Shown here piece by piece: positions 17,873 through 27,014 of a DNA stretch of 64,000 nucleotides (position 1 is its first letter; each line of letters starts with the position of its first letter). A program made the position numbers and the translations under genes. The DNA comes from Bacillota bacterium. Lineage in GTDB: Bacteria > Bacillota > Negativicutes > Sporomusales > Sporomusaceae. The notes below the pieces were generated by a model that saw nothing but the letters and a program-made list of their open reading frames with translations, did no database searches and was not told where the DNA came from. The stretch lies in assembly GCA_017889705.1 (NCBI GenBank), contig JAGGAB010000013.1, positions 1-64,000 on the forward strand, read 5' to 3'.

Positions 17873-18964
17873 TTGTTGAATTTTTTACGTCAGGCAAGTG
17901 TAACTATGGCGGTTACAATGGCCTTAAGCTTTGTTGCTGCACCCCAGCTAGCGCTGGCTAATAATGGTTTGCCGGCAGAGGCAAACAGTGTTAATCTTAC
18001 AGAACTACCTGTTACTGTGACTGAACAGAGCGGGAATGTGTTGCTGTCTGACAGTCCGGAGATGGTGCCGGCTGATGGCATTACTTATCAAGATACCGTA
18101 AGCGGAGACGCGCGACTATTTTTTCACCATGTAAATGATGCCAAGGAACCCAAGAAAATTGTTGCGCTGTTAACTAACGAGCAAGATAAAGCTGCTGATG
18201 TTATCGTCAGCAGACAGGGTTTGGGCGGGCCGGGGTTCGATTATCTGGCTGTGGGAAAAGCTGCTCAGATGAATTTTTTTGCTAAGCAGGACGTCGGTCT
18301 TCTTGAGGTGCCGGCAAAAGGCACAGTTCTGCTGGAACCAAAACTTAATGAAGCAGTTGTTGAGCCAGGGGCATTGGTTAACGGTATTTATGAGATCAGA
18401 ACCAAAGACCCGGTTAAAGTAATTGTTATGATGATGCCTGTTGATGCTGATCCGGCTGAGTTTGTGAAGAAAGCACCGGTATTGCCGGCAGACAGTCATC
18501 ACCTTAGAGGGACTTTCCCTGGCATGGATCGCCTGCTTGTTCCTACCCAGGTATATAATTCGCCTAACGATGGCGTAATGGCGATTACGCTGGCCGATCA
18601 CAAAATTGATACCTATGTTAGCGGCATCGATGCCACAGATGGTTCGAAGACGCTGAATTATGGCAATTATGGTGTTGTGTACAAATTGTTCCTGCCTACA
18701 GCATTTGAACAAAACTATGCTGTGTTTCTAAATCCCCGGGGTGGGGAATTTGCCGGTGGAATGAAGCTGAAATATCGCCATCAGGAAGAACAAATGGTTG
18801 GCGTTCCGGCTGAAAAACTGTTTTTTGGCAGTCAAACCTCGAAGGATGCCGCGCATCTGGGTAATTTTGCAGGCGGACAATCGCTTTGGCTGACCTTTTC
18901 GCCGCCCGGAGCTTCCAATCTGCCTGTGAAACTTGTTCTGGCTCCGGTAGCTAAAACCAAATAA
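17873..18964 (+). CDS. Secreted protein of unknown function
   Basis: A 363-residue protein with a typical signal peptide: hydrophobic stretch then LALA near residue 27. The mature part is rich in beta-strand pattern and repeats of V-x-V; it contains phrases such as SGDARLFFHHVNDAKEPKKI and TYVSGIDATDG that suggest a copper-amine-oxidase-like or Ig-like extracellular sandwich, but I recognise no family. No catalytic motif or anchor is visible. The start is TTG 17873 with GGAGG 7 nt upstream. It stands alone between the deacetylase and a hairpin terminator, and seems an envelope or secreted-matrix component of this lineage. Confidence 0.8.
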   Translation: MLNFLRQASVTMAVTMALSFVAAPQLALANNGLPAEANSVNLTELPVTVTEQSGNVLLSDSPEMVPADGITYQDTVSGDARLFFHHVNDAKEPKKIVALLTNEQDKAADVIVSRQGLGGPGFDYLAVGKAAQMNFFAKQDVGLLEVPAKGTVLLEPKLNEAVVEPGALVNGIYEIRTKDPVKVIVMMMPVDADPAEFVKKAPVLPADSHHLRGTFPGMDRLLVPTQVYNSPNDGVMAITLADHKIDTYVSGIDATDGSKTLNYGNYGVVYKLFLPTAFEQNYAVFLNPRGGEFAGGMKLKYRHQEEQMVGVPAEKLFFGSQTSKDAAHLGNFAGGQSLWLTFSPPGASNLPVKLVLAPVAKTK

Positions 18965-18987
18965 TACGGAAATTTAGTGGTGATATC

Positions 18988-19027
18988 GATTGCTCTGTCT
19001 GCTATTGGCAGAGCAATCTCCTTTTAC
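18988..19027 (+). terminator. Terminator after the secreted-protein gene
   Basis: GATTGCTCTG (18988-18997) pairs perfectly with CAGAGCAATC (19009-19018), followed by TCCTTTTA. A strong stem with a modest T-run. Confidence 0.8.
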
Positions 19028-19036
19028 TATTGATTC

Positions 19037-19087
19037 TTGAGCGCAAAAAAGCTAAAATAATATAGTAACGTAATTACATATTTACGT
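19037..19087 (+). promoter_or_regulatory. scfA promoter with inverted-repeat operator
   Basis: TTGAGC at 19037-19042 and TATAGT at 19061-19066 (18-bp spacing) look like a housekeeping promoter. Directly downstream, ACGTAA (19068-19073) and TTACGT (19082-19087) form a perfect inverted repeat with an 8-nt spacer, at the expected transcription start. That is a good place for a repressor; the regulator is unknown. Confidence 0.5.
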
Positions 19088-19106
19088 AGGCAAGGAGGGA
19101 CTATCT

Positions 19107-19253
19107 GTGAAAAAACATGTTGTAACTATTAATAAAGCATCGCTCGCTCAAACTGTACATACTGGCGGTTGCGGAGAATGCCAGGCATCCTGTCAATCGG
19201 CCTGCAAAACTTCCTGCACTGTCGGCAATCAGGTTTGCCAAAAGCAGGCGTAG
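19107..19253 (+). CDS. scfA: SCIFF ribosomally made peptide precursor (six cysteines)
   Basis: SCIFF peptides (six cysteines in forty-five residues) are near-universal in Clostridia; the partner radical-SAM enzyme makes a thioether crosslink in them. This 48-residue peptide has exactly six cysteines, in the C-terminal half (GGCGECQASCQSACKTSC, then one later CQ). The start is GTG 19107 with AAGGAGGG upstream. The maturase gene follows directly after a perfect hairpin. The function of the mature peptide is not established in the family. Confidence 0.95.
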   Translation: MKKHVVTINKASLAQTVHTGGCGECQASCQSACKTSCTVGNQVCQKQA

Positions 19254-19258
19254 AGCGC

Positions 19259-19295
19259 AAGCCCCTTGCCTAGTCAAGGGGCTTAACTTATTTTT
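19259..19295 (+). terminator. Attenuating terminator between scfA and scfB
   Basis: AAGCCCCTTG and CAAGGGGCTT form a perfect 10-bp stem with a 6-nt loop, followed by AACTTATTTTT. Partial read-through here would give much more peptide than enzyme. Confidence 0.85.
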
Positions 19296-19308
19296 GAAAG
19301 GAAATAGA

Positions 19309-20667
19309 ATGCAGCTTCATAAATTTAAAATAAGCAATCTTAATATTGTACTTGATATCAACAGTGGTGCCGTGCATATTGTTGACGATATGGTATATGA
19401 TATACTGGATATTTTTAACGGGACTAATGAGGCCGAAGTGGTAGCCGCGCTTTCGCCTAACTATGAGCAGTCAGCTCTTGTGGAGGCTATGGCTGAACTT
19501 CAGGAACTCATCAAAGCCGGGCAATTGTTTGCGCCGGAATTAACTGTGCCGCTTACCTTTAAGGAGAAGCCACTGGTAAAATCGCTTTGTCTGCATGTGG
19601 CCCATGATTGTAATTTGCGCTGTGGCTACTGTTTTGCCGGTACCGGTGATTTTGGCCATGACCGCGGTCTAATGCCTAAAGAGATTGGTGAACGGGCTGT
19701 TGATTTTATTATTGAAAACAGCGGTGGGCGCCGTCATTGTGAACTGGATTTCTTTGGCGGTGAACCGCTTTTAAATATGAATACTGTCCGTCATGTGGTC
19801 AGCTATGTAAGAAAACGCGAGCTTGAGGCTAACAAAGAATTCAAGCTGACACTGACTACCAATGCGCTGCTTTTGACTGACGAAATCATTGAGTACCTCA
19901 ATGACAACAATATTAGTTTGGTGCTTAGCCTGGATGGGCGGCCTGAGGTGCATGACAAGATGCGTCCGCGGGTGGACGGCAGCGGCAGTTATGATAAGGT
20001 GCTTACACGCTGTAAGCAGGTATCTCAGTCGCGCGGTGACCAAAATTACTATTTGCGCGGCACGTTTACTGCCTATAATCTTGATTTTGCGGCTGATGTG
20101 CTGTCAATGGCCGATCAGGGTTTCAGCCAGCTGTCAGTGGAGCCGGTTGTTGCCAAAGATGCTGATTATGCGTTAACAGAAGAACATTTGCCTGTTTTAT
20201 TTAGGCAGTATGAGCTCTTGGCTGAAGAATACCTGAAACGCAAGTTAGCAGGCAAAGGTTTTGACTTTTTCCATTTTAATCTGGATTTAAGCAATGGGCC
20301 CTGTGTTGCTAAGCGGTTAAGCGGCTGCGGAGCAGGCCATGAGTATTTTGCCGTGACGCCTGAGGGCGATTTATATCCCTGCCATCAGTTTGTCGGGCGG
20401 GATGAATATAAATTGGGCAATATTTTTGAAGGCATTAAAAACACCGAGATGCCGGTGAAATTCCGTCAGGCACATGTGCTCAACAAACCAACCTGTCGTG
20501 AATGCTGGGCTAGGTTTTACTGCAGCGGCGGTTGCCATGCTAATGCTGATTTGTTCCATAATGATTTGCATCAGCCATATGAAGTTGGCTGTGAATTGCA
20601 GAAGAAACGTCTGGAATGTGCTATCATGATTCAGGCCAAGCTGGCAATAGCCGGCCAGGCTGAGTAA
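19309..20667 (+). CDS. scfB: SCIFF peptide maturase, radical-SAM/SPASM
   Basis: ScfB installs a Cys-to-Thr thioether crosslink in the SCIFF peptide using three Fe-S clusters. The 452-residue product has an N-terminal peptide-recognition-like region (residues 1-85), the radical-SAM motif CNLRCGYC, which binds the SAM-cleaving cluster (about residue 100), and a C-terminal SPASM domain with cysteines in SGCGAG, DLYPCHQF, CRECW, CSGGC and VGCEL. ATG 19309 follows GAAAGGAAA. Pairing with scfA immediately upstream makes the assignment secure. Confidence 0.96.
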   Translation: MQLHKFKISNLNIVLDINSGAVHIVDDMVYDILDIFNGTNEAEVVAALSPNYEQSALVEAMAELQELIKAGQLFAPELTVPLTFKEKPLVKSLCLHVAHDCNLRCGYCFAGTGDFGHDRGLMPKEIGERAVDFIIENSGGRRHCELDFFGGEPLLNMNTVRHVVSYVRKRELEANKEFKLTLTTNALLLTDEIIEYLNDNNISLVLSLDGRPEVHDKMRPRVDGSGSYDKVLTRCKQVSQSRGDQNYYLRGTFTAYNLDFAADVLSMADQGFSQLSVEPVVAKDADYALTEEHLPVLFRQYELLAEEYLKRKLAGKGFDFFHFNLDLSNGPCVAKRLSGCGAGHEYFAVTPEGDLYPCHQFVGRDEYKLGNIFEGIKNTEMPVKFRQAHVLNKPTCRECWARFYCSGGCHANADLFHNDLHQPYEVGCELQKKRLECAIMIQAKLAIAGQAE

Positions 20668-20724
20668 TTAACGGTAAAGCCAAGCAGGATAAGGCATTAT
20701 CCGATATGGATGTGGGAGCGGCTT

Positions 20725-22992
20725 ATGACAGATACAGCGGTTCAGCTTACAATAAGCGGGATAGTCCAAGGGGTGGGATTCCGCCCCTTTGTTTATAACC
20801 TGGCCGGGAAATACGCCATAACAGGCTGGGTGGCAAATAATGCAGGCGGGGTAGAGATTGTGGCTGAAGGCGATCAACAGGGCATTGCCGGGTTTATTGA
20901 AGCTCTGAACACGCAAGCACCACCGCTGGCTGTCATCGACAGTATAACAGTACAGTACTGCCAGCCTTGTGGCTATGGAGAGTTTCAAATTAAGACCAGT
21001 GTAACCGATACAGCCAAGACTGCACTCATTTCACCTGATATTGCCACTTGTCACCGTTGCCAGGAAGAACTCAGAGGCCCAGATGACCGGCGATACCGCT
21101 ATCCCTTTATCAACTGCACAAACTGTGGGCCGCGGTTCAGTATTATTACCGACATACCCTATGACCGGCCGACTACCACCATGCGCAATTTTGTTATGTG
21201 TCCAGCCTGTCAGGCCGAATATGATAATCCTACTGACCGGCGTTTTCATGCACAGCCTAACGCCTGCCCGGTGTGCGGGCCGGCGTACCGCTTGCTTGAT
21301 GCTCAGGGCTGTCCGGTAGATCAAGAACAGGATGTATTTCTCCAGGCGCAGGAGCAGCTCGCAGCCGGCAAGATCCTGGCAATCAAAGGTATTGGCGGCT
21401 ATCATCTGGCAGTTAACGCCAAAAACCAGGCGGCTGTGAGTCGGCTGCGGTCGCGCAAAGTGCGGGAAGATAAACCGTTTGCCGTTATGGCTGGCAGTCT
21501 GGCGGCAGTCCGGGAGCAATGCATCGTGTCGGCGATGGAAGAGCAGCTGCTGACAAGTGCTGCCAGACCGATTGTGCTGCTTGCTAAACAAACGGCGTAT
21601 AATTTGGCTGACAGTATTGCGCCGGGAAATCCCTGTGTCGGGATGCTGCTGCCTTATGCGCCGATTCACTTTTTGCTGCTTAAGCCAGATGATATCTGGG
21701 TTATGACCAGCGGCAATGTAAGTGATGAACCTGTTGCGTATCAGGATACTGATGCTATTTCCCGCCTTAGTGCAATTGCGGATTATTTTCTGGTACACAA
21801 CCGGGATATACACTGCCGGGTAGACGATTCTGTTGTCAGGGTCGTGTTGGATAAACCGTATTTTCTCCGCCGCAGCCGGGGTTATGTGCCCCAGCCCATC
21901 AAACTGGCGCATAAATTGCCACCGGTGTTGGCGGTAGGCGGCGAACTCAAAAACACCTTTTGTCTGACACGCGGGAAACAGGCCTTTTTGAGTGCCCATA
22001 TCGGCGATTTGGAAAATATGATTACCTATCAGTCCTATTGCGAAGCGGCTCAACATTTGCAAAAACTGCTGACGGTTACGCCTGAAATGGTCGCCTGTGA
22101 TTTGCACCCTGAATATTTGTCGACCAAGTATGCGCAAACCTTGGAGCTGCCAGTTATCGGCGTGCAACATCACCACGCCCATATTGCAGCTGTTATGGCC
22201 GAACATCATTTGGTCGGACCAGTGCTTGGTGTTGCCTTTGACGGTACAGGCTATGGACCGGACGGCACCTTGTGGGGTGGCGAGTTTTTGGTGGCTGATT
22301 TGCGGGAATACTGGCGGCTCGGACATTTATCTTATGTAAAACTGCCAGGCGGGGAACAGGCCATTCGTCAGCCGTGGCGCATTGCGGTTTGCTTACTAAA
22401 GGAGTTATATGGCGATAACTTTGTCAATCAACAAACCCCTTTAGCAAGAAAATTGCCTGCCGGCTGGGAGCTTGTGCTGGCTGCAGCGGAAAAAGGCATC
22501 AACACACCGCTGTCATCAGGAGCCGGGCGGCTGTTTGATGCGGTGGCGGCAATACTCGGGCTGCGCCAAACTATTCATTATGAAGGGCAGGCCGCTATTG
22601 AACTAGAATTGGTTGCGCAAGGTATTGCAGGCCAAGCGCTGCCGTATGATGTTAGAGAAGTTGACGGACAGTGGCTGCTTGATAGCCAAAGTATAATTGC
22701 CGCGCTTTGCCAGGCTTTACGACAAGGGGAAACTGTGCAGCAGCTTGCCGCTGATTTTCATACTACGCTGGCGGCGGCAACTTGTGATATGATTAAGAGA
22801 ATGAGTAAGGCTACCGGCATTACGACTATTGTTATGAGCGGCGGCGTTTTTCAAAATGTCACGTTGTTAACTAAAATTATCAGAATGATCGAACAATGTG
22901 GGCTAACTATTTATCTGCATCGCCAGACACCGCCCAATGATGGCGGCTTGGCGTTAGGGCAAGCGGCAATTGCCGGGGAAAGGAGTCGATAG
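20725..22992 (+). CDS. hypF: Carbamoyltransferase HypF
   Basis: HypF uses carbamoyl phosphate and ATP to supply the carbamoyl group that HypE converts to the cyanide ligand of [NiFe]-hydrogenase. The 755-residue product shows, in order, an acylphosphatase domain (GIVQGVGFRPFVYNLA, residues 11-26), two zinc fingers (CHRC/CTNC and CPAC/CPVC), a YrdC-like domain (AIKGIGGYHLAVNA) and a Kae1/TobZ-like domain (VQHHHAHIAAVMAEH). The start ATG 20725 follows GGGAG; ATG 20710 in frame lacks one. It begins a hypFCDE operon with 2-bp or negative spacing. No hydrogenase subunit or hypAB gene is in the window. Confidence 0.97.
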   Translation: MTDTAVQLTISGIVQGVGFRPFVYNLAGKYAITGWVANNAGGVEIVAEGDQQGIAGFIEALNTQAPPLAVIDSITVQYCQPCGYGEFQIKTSVTDTAKTALISPDIATCHRCQEELRGPDDRRYRYPFINCTNCGPRFSIITDIPYDRPTTTMRNFVMCPACQAEYDNPTDRRFHAQPNACPVCGPAYRLLDAQGCPVDQEQDVFLQAQEQLAAGKILAIKGIGGYHLAVNAKNQAAVSRLRSRKVREDKPFAVMAGSLAAVREQCIVSAMEEQLLTSAARPIVLLAKQTAYNLADSIAPGNPCVGMLLPYAPIHFLLLKPDDIWVMTSGNVSDEPVAYQDTDAISRLSAIADYFLVHNRDIHCRVDDSVVRVVLDKPYFLRRSRGYVPQPIKLAHKLPPVLAVGGELKNTFCLTRGKQAFLSAHIGDLENMITYQSYCEAAQHLQKLLTVTPEMVACDLHPEYLSTKYAQTLELPVIGVQHHHAHIAAVMAEHHLVGPVLGVAFDGTGYGPDGTLWGGEFLVADLREYWRLGHLSYVKLPGGEQAIRQPWRIAVCLLKELYGDNFVNQQTPLARKLPAGWELVLAAAEKGINTPLSSGAGRLFDAVAAILGLRQTIHYEGQAAIELELVAQGIAGQALPYDVREVDGQWLLDSQSIIAALCQALRQGETVQQLAADFHTTLAAATCDMIKRMSKATGITTIVMSGGVFQNVTLLTKIIRMIEQCGLTIYLHRQTPPNDGGLALGQAAIAGERSR

Positions 22993-22994
22993 GT

Positions 22995-23222
22995 ATGTGT
23001 CTGGCTGTTCCTGCAAAAATAATTGAACGCAGTGAATTTATGGGGACAGTTGCTATTAGCGGCGTGACCCGTCAGGTTAGTTTGATGCTGCTGCCTGCGG
23101 CTGAGGTGGGCGACTATGTGCTCATTCATGCCGGTTTTGCCATTCAGGTGATTGATGAAGCAGAGGCTTTGCGTACACTGGAGCTGTTTAAGGAGCTGGA
23201 GCAATATGAAGCTGACTGCTGA
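22995..23222 (+). CDS. hypC: Hydrogenase maturation chaperone HypC
   Basis: HypC binds HypD and carries the Fe(CN)2CO unit to the hydrogenase large-subunit precursor. The 75-residue product starts MCLAVPAKI, whose Cys2 (after Met removal, N-terminal) is the essential ligand, and has the typical VGDYVLIHAGFAIQVID barrel segment. It starts 3 bp after hypF, with GGAAAGGAG overlapping the hypF end, and its end overlaps hypD by 17 bp. Confidence 0.97.
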   Translation: MCLAVPAKIIERSEFMGTVAISGVTRQVSLMLLPAAEVGDYVLIHAGFAIQVIDEAEALRTLELFKELEQYEADC

Positions 23223-24303
23223 CGAGACTGTTCGCGCGGCTGAGTTTTTCACTCAGGCTATTACCAGACTGGCTACGCGGCCGGTTCGCATTATGGAAGT
23301 GTGTGGCACACATACGGTGGCGATCTTTCGCAATGGTATCAGGCAATTGCTGCCGCCTGCTGTTGAATTGGTCAGCGGGCCGGGATGTCCGGTTTGTGTT
23401 ACTCCCAATGAGTATTTGGATAAGGCTATTGCCTACAGCCGTCAGCCCAATGTTATTATTACGACTTTTGGTGACATGCTCAAAGTGCCGGGATCGCAGT
23501 CAACGCTGATGGCCGAACGGGCGCAAGGGGCCGATATTCGCATTATTTATTCGCCGCTTGACAGCTTGCAGATTGCTAGTGACAACCCAGAAAAGTCCGT
23601 AATTTTTCTGGCGGTTGGTTTTGAGACAACAGCACCTACGGCAGCCGCCGTTATCCTTCAGGCTGAGCGTCAGCCAATAACTAATTTTTTTGTTTTATCT
23701 TCCCATAAACTGGTGCCGCCGGCTGTCAGAGCCCTTCTGGCTGCTGATGATATCAGGGTGGATGGATTTTTGCTGCCAGGTCACACCGCTGTGATCAGCG
23801 GTCTTGCACCATACCTCTTTATTGCTGGTGAATATCAAGTGCCAAGCGTTGTTACCGGATTTGAGGCACTTGATATTTTGCAGGGAATTTATATGTTGCT
23901 TAAACAAATAACAGCAGGTACCGCCGAACTTGACAATCAGTACCGGCGTGTAGTTAAACCTGAAGGCAATGAGGCGGCCAGAAACATTCTGGAACAGGTA
24001 TATCAGCCGGCAGCAGCTGTTTGGCGGGGCCTTGGTGAAATACCCAACTCAGGGTTGGCGCTCAGGCAGCAGTATGCAGGTTTTAATGCTGAGGTAAAAC
24101 TGCCGCTGCCGCCGCTTTTAACCAGGGAGCCGGCCGGCTGTCGCTGCGGCGACGTGCTTTGTGGTAAGATTGAACCGGCATCTTGCCCGCATTTTGCCCA
24201 AGGCTGCACACCTGAGCATCCTGTTGGCGCTTGTATGGTGTCAGTGGAAGGGGCATGTGCTGCCTGGTTTAGGTACGGACAAGGACGGTGGAATTATGCA
24301 TAA
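23206..24303 (+). CDS. hypD: Hydrogenase maturation protein HypD
   Basis: HypD is the Fe-S scaffold on which, with HypC, the Fe(CN)2CO cofactor is built. The 365-residue product has MEVCGTHT near residue 28, GPGCPVCVTP near residue 57, and the C-terminal cysteine-rich end (CRCGDVLCG through CTPEHPVGACMVSVEGACAA) that holds the 4Fe-4S cluster. The true start is ATG 23206, inside the hypC end, behind AAGGAG at 23190; the longer frame is not supported. The end overlaps hypE by 8 bp, so the cluster is translationally coupled. Confidence 0.97.
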   Translation: MKLTADETVRAAEFFTQAITRLATRPVRIMEVCGTHTVAIFRNGIRQLLPPAVELVSGPGCPVCVTPNEYLDKAIAYSRQPNVIITTFGDMLKVPGSQSTLMAERAQGADIRIIYSPLDSLQIASDNPEKSVIFLAVGFETTAPTAAAVILQAERQPITNFFVLSSHKLVPPAVRALLAADDIRVDGFLLPGHTAVISGLAPYLFIAGEYQVPSVVTGFEALDILQGIYMLLKQITAGTAELDNQYRRVVKPEGNEAARNILEQVYQPAAAVWRGLGEIPNSGLALRQQYAGFNAEVKLPLPPLLTREPAGCRCGDVLCGKIEPASCPHFAQGCTPEHPVGACMVSVEGACAAWFRYGQGRWNYA

Positions 24304-25312
24304 TTCGAAAGACTGCATCCTCCTGGGGCATGGCAGCGGCGGACGCCTAAGTCATGAACTTATCAAAAATATTATGGTGGCGGCGTTTAGCAATCCGCTG
24401 CTTGACGAATTGCATGACGGCGCGCGTTTAAGCATTGGGGATACCAAGCTGGCATTTACCACAGATAGCTATGTTGTCAAACCACGGTTTTTTCCAGGTG
24501 GTGATATTGGTAAACTGGCAGTTTGCGGTACAGTAAACGATTTGGCCATGTGTGGTGCAAAACCGCTGTATTTAAGTGTGGGTTTTATTTTAGAAGAAGG
24601 GCTGCCGCTTGATGAGCTTAGGCAGATTGTAGAGTCCATGCGGCTTACTGCGCTAAAAGCAGGGGTTACCATTGTTACCGGTGATACCAAAGTGGTCGAA
24701 CGCGGTGCTGTTGATGGCATTTATATCAATACCGCGGGAATTGGCGTTATGCTGCCGCAGGCCAATATTGCTGCCAACCGCGTCAAGCCAGGGCAAGTTG
24801 TTATTGTCAGCGGCGACCTGGGCGATCATGCTATTGCTGTTATGAGTGAGCGGCACGGCTTAACGCTGCCAGCAGAGATTCGCAGTGATTGTGCTCCCTT
24901 GCATATATTAATTGAGGAGCTTTTGACTGAAGTACCGGAAATCAGCATGCTGCGCGACCCTACCAGAGGGGGGCTGGCAACAACTCTTAATGAGATTGCG
25001 GCCGATGCCGGAGTAGGCATTGTCCTGGAGGAAGGACAGCTGCCGGTTAAGCCGGAGGTTGCTGCTGTCTGTGAATTACTGGGATTTGATCATTTGTACC
25101 TTGCCAATGAAGGGAAAGTAATTGCTTTTGTCGAAAACAAATGTTGTGAAAAGGTTCTGACAATAATGCAGCGCCATTCGGTAAGTGTTGCTGCCCGGGT
25201 TATTGGTTCGGTGACTGACAAAGCACCCGGACAGGTAGTGCTTAAAACCACGGTTGGTGGGCTGCGTTTACTGGACATGTTGACTGGTGAGCAACTACCT
25301 CGGATTTGTTGA
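24296..25312 (+). CDS. hypE: Carbamoyl dehydratase HypE
   Basis: HypE accepts carbamoyl from HypF on its C-terminal cysteine and dehydrates it to a thiocyanate, the source of the CN ligands. The 338-residue product is a PurM/ThiL-type ATPase with GHGSGGRLSHELI near the start, TDSYVVKPRFFPGGDIG, and DPTRGGLATTLNE. It ends exactly in the diagnostic PRIC tail, so the acceptor cysteine is present. Start ATG 24296 follows AAGGACGGTGG within hypD. Confidence 0.97.
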   Translation: MHNSKDCILLGHGSGGRLSHELIKNIMVAAFSNPLLDELHDGARLSIGDTKLAFTTDSYVVKPRFFPGGDIGKLAVCGTVNDLAMCGAKPLYLSVGFILEEGLPLDELRQIVESMRLTALKAGVTIVTGDTKVVERGAVDGIYINTAGIGVMLPQANIAANRVKPGQVVIVSGDLGDHAIAVMSERHGLTLPAEIRSDCAPLHILIEELLTEVPEISMLRDPTRGGLATTLNEIAADAGVGIVLEEGQLPVKPEVAAVCELLGFDHLYLANEGKVIAFVENKCCEKVLTIMQRHSVSVAARVIGSVTDKAPGQVVLKTTVGGLRLLDMLTGEQLPRIC

Positions 25313-25383
25313 TTTTTTTTTGTAGATGGCCATACAATTAGATACATGGATCGAAAAGTTTTAACGAGGGGGGAGATTATGCT

Positions 25384-26808
25384 GTGCAACTCGATTATAG
25401 GCTGAAATTGGAAACATCGCAAAAGTTAATAATGACTCCCCAACTGCGTCAGGCTATTGCTATTTTGCAGCTGCCGGCCACTGAGCTGGCAGCATTGGTC
25501 GAAAAAGAATTACTGGAAAATCCGGTGCTGGAGGCTGATGCTGCCCAAAACAGTGATGAGCCGATTCATGATGAGTTGGAAGCGCCTGCGATAGAACTAG
25601 ACCGGCAAGCCGGAGCTGAAGTGGAAGCAGATGGTTGGGTTGAGTATTTGCTAAGTGGTACGCAGGCTTCGGCCGGTGTTCAATCAGGAAATACTGAAAA
25701 TAGTAAGCAACGGGAAATTGCTGATGCCGAAAGTGTTTCGCTGCAGCATTATCTTGAGATGCAACTGCATTTTGCCATCCTGGATAGCGAAAATCTGGCT
25801 ATTGGCAGATATCTTATCGGCTGCATTGACGACAACGGTTATTTGTGCGGTACAACTGAGGAAATAGCTGCTCAACTGGGAATAGCCGAGGCTGTTGTAC
25901 TTGATGTGCTGAAAATCATTCAAACTTTTGATCCGGTTGGTGTAGGCGCACGCAGTCTGCAAGAATGCCTGCTCATACAATTAGAACAGCGGACAGAGGA
26001 ATTTGATAACCGGAGTTATTCCTTGGTGGCTGCGGTTATTAGTGAACATCTTGATCAGGTAGCTTTGGGCCGTTATAAGCAGATTGCCGATAAACAACGT
26101 TGCTCATTGCACGAAGTGCAGCAGGCTGTCGATATCATCCGCACTCTTGATCCCAAGCCTGGTAGTGCATTTGGTGGTGGTCAGCCAGGATATATTGTTC
26201 CTGATGTTATTGTAGAACGGGTTAATAATGAGTATGTTATTACCATTAATGACGGTCATGTGCCGCAACTATCCATTAATTCGTATTACCGGCAAATTGT
26301 GCGGGAAGAACAAAGTGATGCCCGCAAATATGTGGAAGGCCGGATTAATGCGGCGGTTTGGCTGATAAAAAGCATCGAACAGCGGCAGCGCACATTATAT
26401 AATGTAACAGAAGCCATTATTAATCTGCAGCAGAGTTTCTTTGATCATGGCTCCAAATTTTTGCGGCCGCTTACCATGAAAAAAGTAGCCGAACAAATCA
26501 GTGTGCATGAATCTACGGTAAGCCGGGCAACGGCCAACAAATATATTGATACTCCGCATGGGGTATTTGCCATGAATACTTTCTTTTCTGCCGGTATTCA
26601 TAGTACCGGTGGTGAAGATATTTCTGCCAGCCGGGTCAAACAGCAGATCAAAGAAATGATTGCAGCTGAAAATCAGACCCAGCCGCTAAGTGATCAGGTG
26701 TTAAGCGAAATGCTAAATGCCAAGGGAATTATGGTATCAAGACGGACAGTTGCCAAATACCGGGAAGAACTGGGTATTCCGGCATCAGGAAAACGGAAAA
26801 GGCATTAA
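25384..26808 (+). CDS. rpoN: RNA polymerase sigma-54 factor
   Basis: Sigma-54 directs transcription from -24/-12 promoters together with an AAA+ activator. The 474-residue product has region I with Q-rich amphipathic start (LKLETSQKLIMTPQLRQAI), the acidic region II (about residues 50-100), a core-binding region, an HTH and the RpoN box SRRTVAKYREELGIP at the C-terminus. GTG 25384 follows GAGGGGGGAG by about 9 nt. In many Clostridia and Negativicutes rpoN sits next to cggR-gap; here the exopolysaccharide operon and glpPK separate them. Hydrogenase genes, often sigma-54 dependent, are suggested by the preceding hyp operon. Confidence 0.97.
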   Translation: MQLDYRLKLETSQKLIMTPQLRQAIAILQLPATELAALVEKELLENPVLEADAAQNSDEPIHDELEAPAIELDRQAGAEVEADGWVEYLLSGTQASAGVQSGNTENSKQREIADAESVSLQHYLEMQLHFAILDSENLAIGRYLIGCIDDNGYLCGTTEEIAAQLGIAEAVVLDVLKIIQTFDPVGVGARSLQECLLIQLEQRTEEFDNRSYSLVAAVISEHLDQVALGRYKQIADKQRCSLHEVQQAVDIIRTLDPKPGSAFGGGQPGYIVPDVIVERVNNEYVITINDGHVPQLSINSYYRQIVREEQSDARKYVEGRINAAVWLIKSIEQRQRTLYNVTEAIINLQQSFFDHGSKFLRPLTMKKVAEQISVHESTVSRATANKYIDTPHGVFAMNTFFSAGIHSTGGEDISASRVKQQIKEMIAAENQTQPLSDQVLSEMLNAKGIMVSRRTVAKYREELGIPASGKRKRH

Positions 26809-26816
26809 TAAGCAGC

Positions 26817-26866
26817 TAGATCTCCTAAGTAGTATTTGTTATACTTAAGGAGGTCTTTTTTCTTTT
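26817..26866 (+). terminator. Terminator after rpoN
   Basis: The stem AGATCTCCTAAGTA pairs with TACTTAAGGAGGTCT (one bulge or wobble) and is followed by TTTTTCTTTT. Confidence 0.85.
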
Positions 26867-26956
26867 AAAAAAACTTAAGATGTTACAATGAACGACAAAC
26901 AAACACTGTTTATAGCAAAATATGTCTAAAAATGGCTGGTATTATTACTGGTAATT

Positions 26957-26964
26957 GTTATAAT
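26957..26964 (+). promoter_or_regulatory. Extended -10 promoter of the exopolysaccharide operon
   Basis: TGTTATAAT, an extended -10 element ending at 26964, lies 50 bp before the first gene of the 27.0-33.2 kb operon. The -35 position has no good match, which is usual for extended -10 promoters. Confidence 0.5.
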
Positions 26965-27014
26965 TAAAGCAAAAATATTTTGGCGCAATTATTGTGATAT
27001 TGGGAGAGGTGCTT

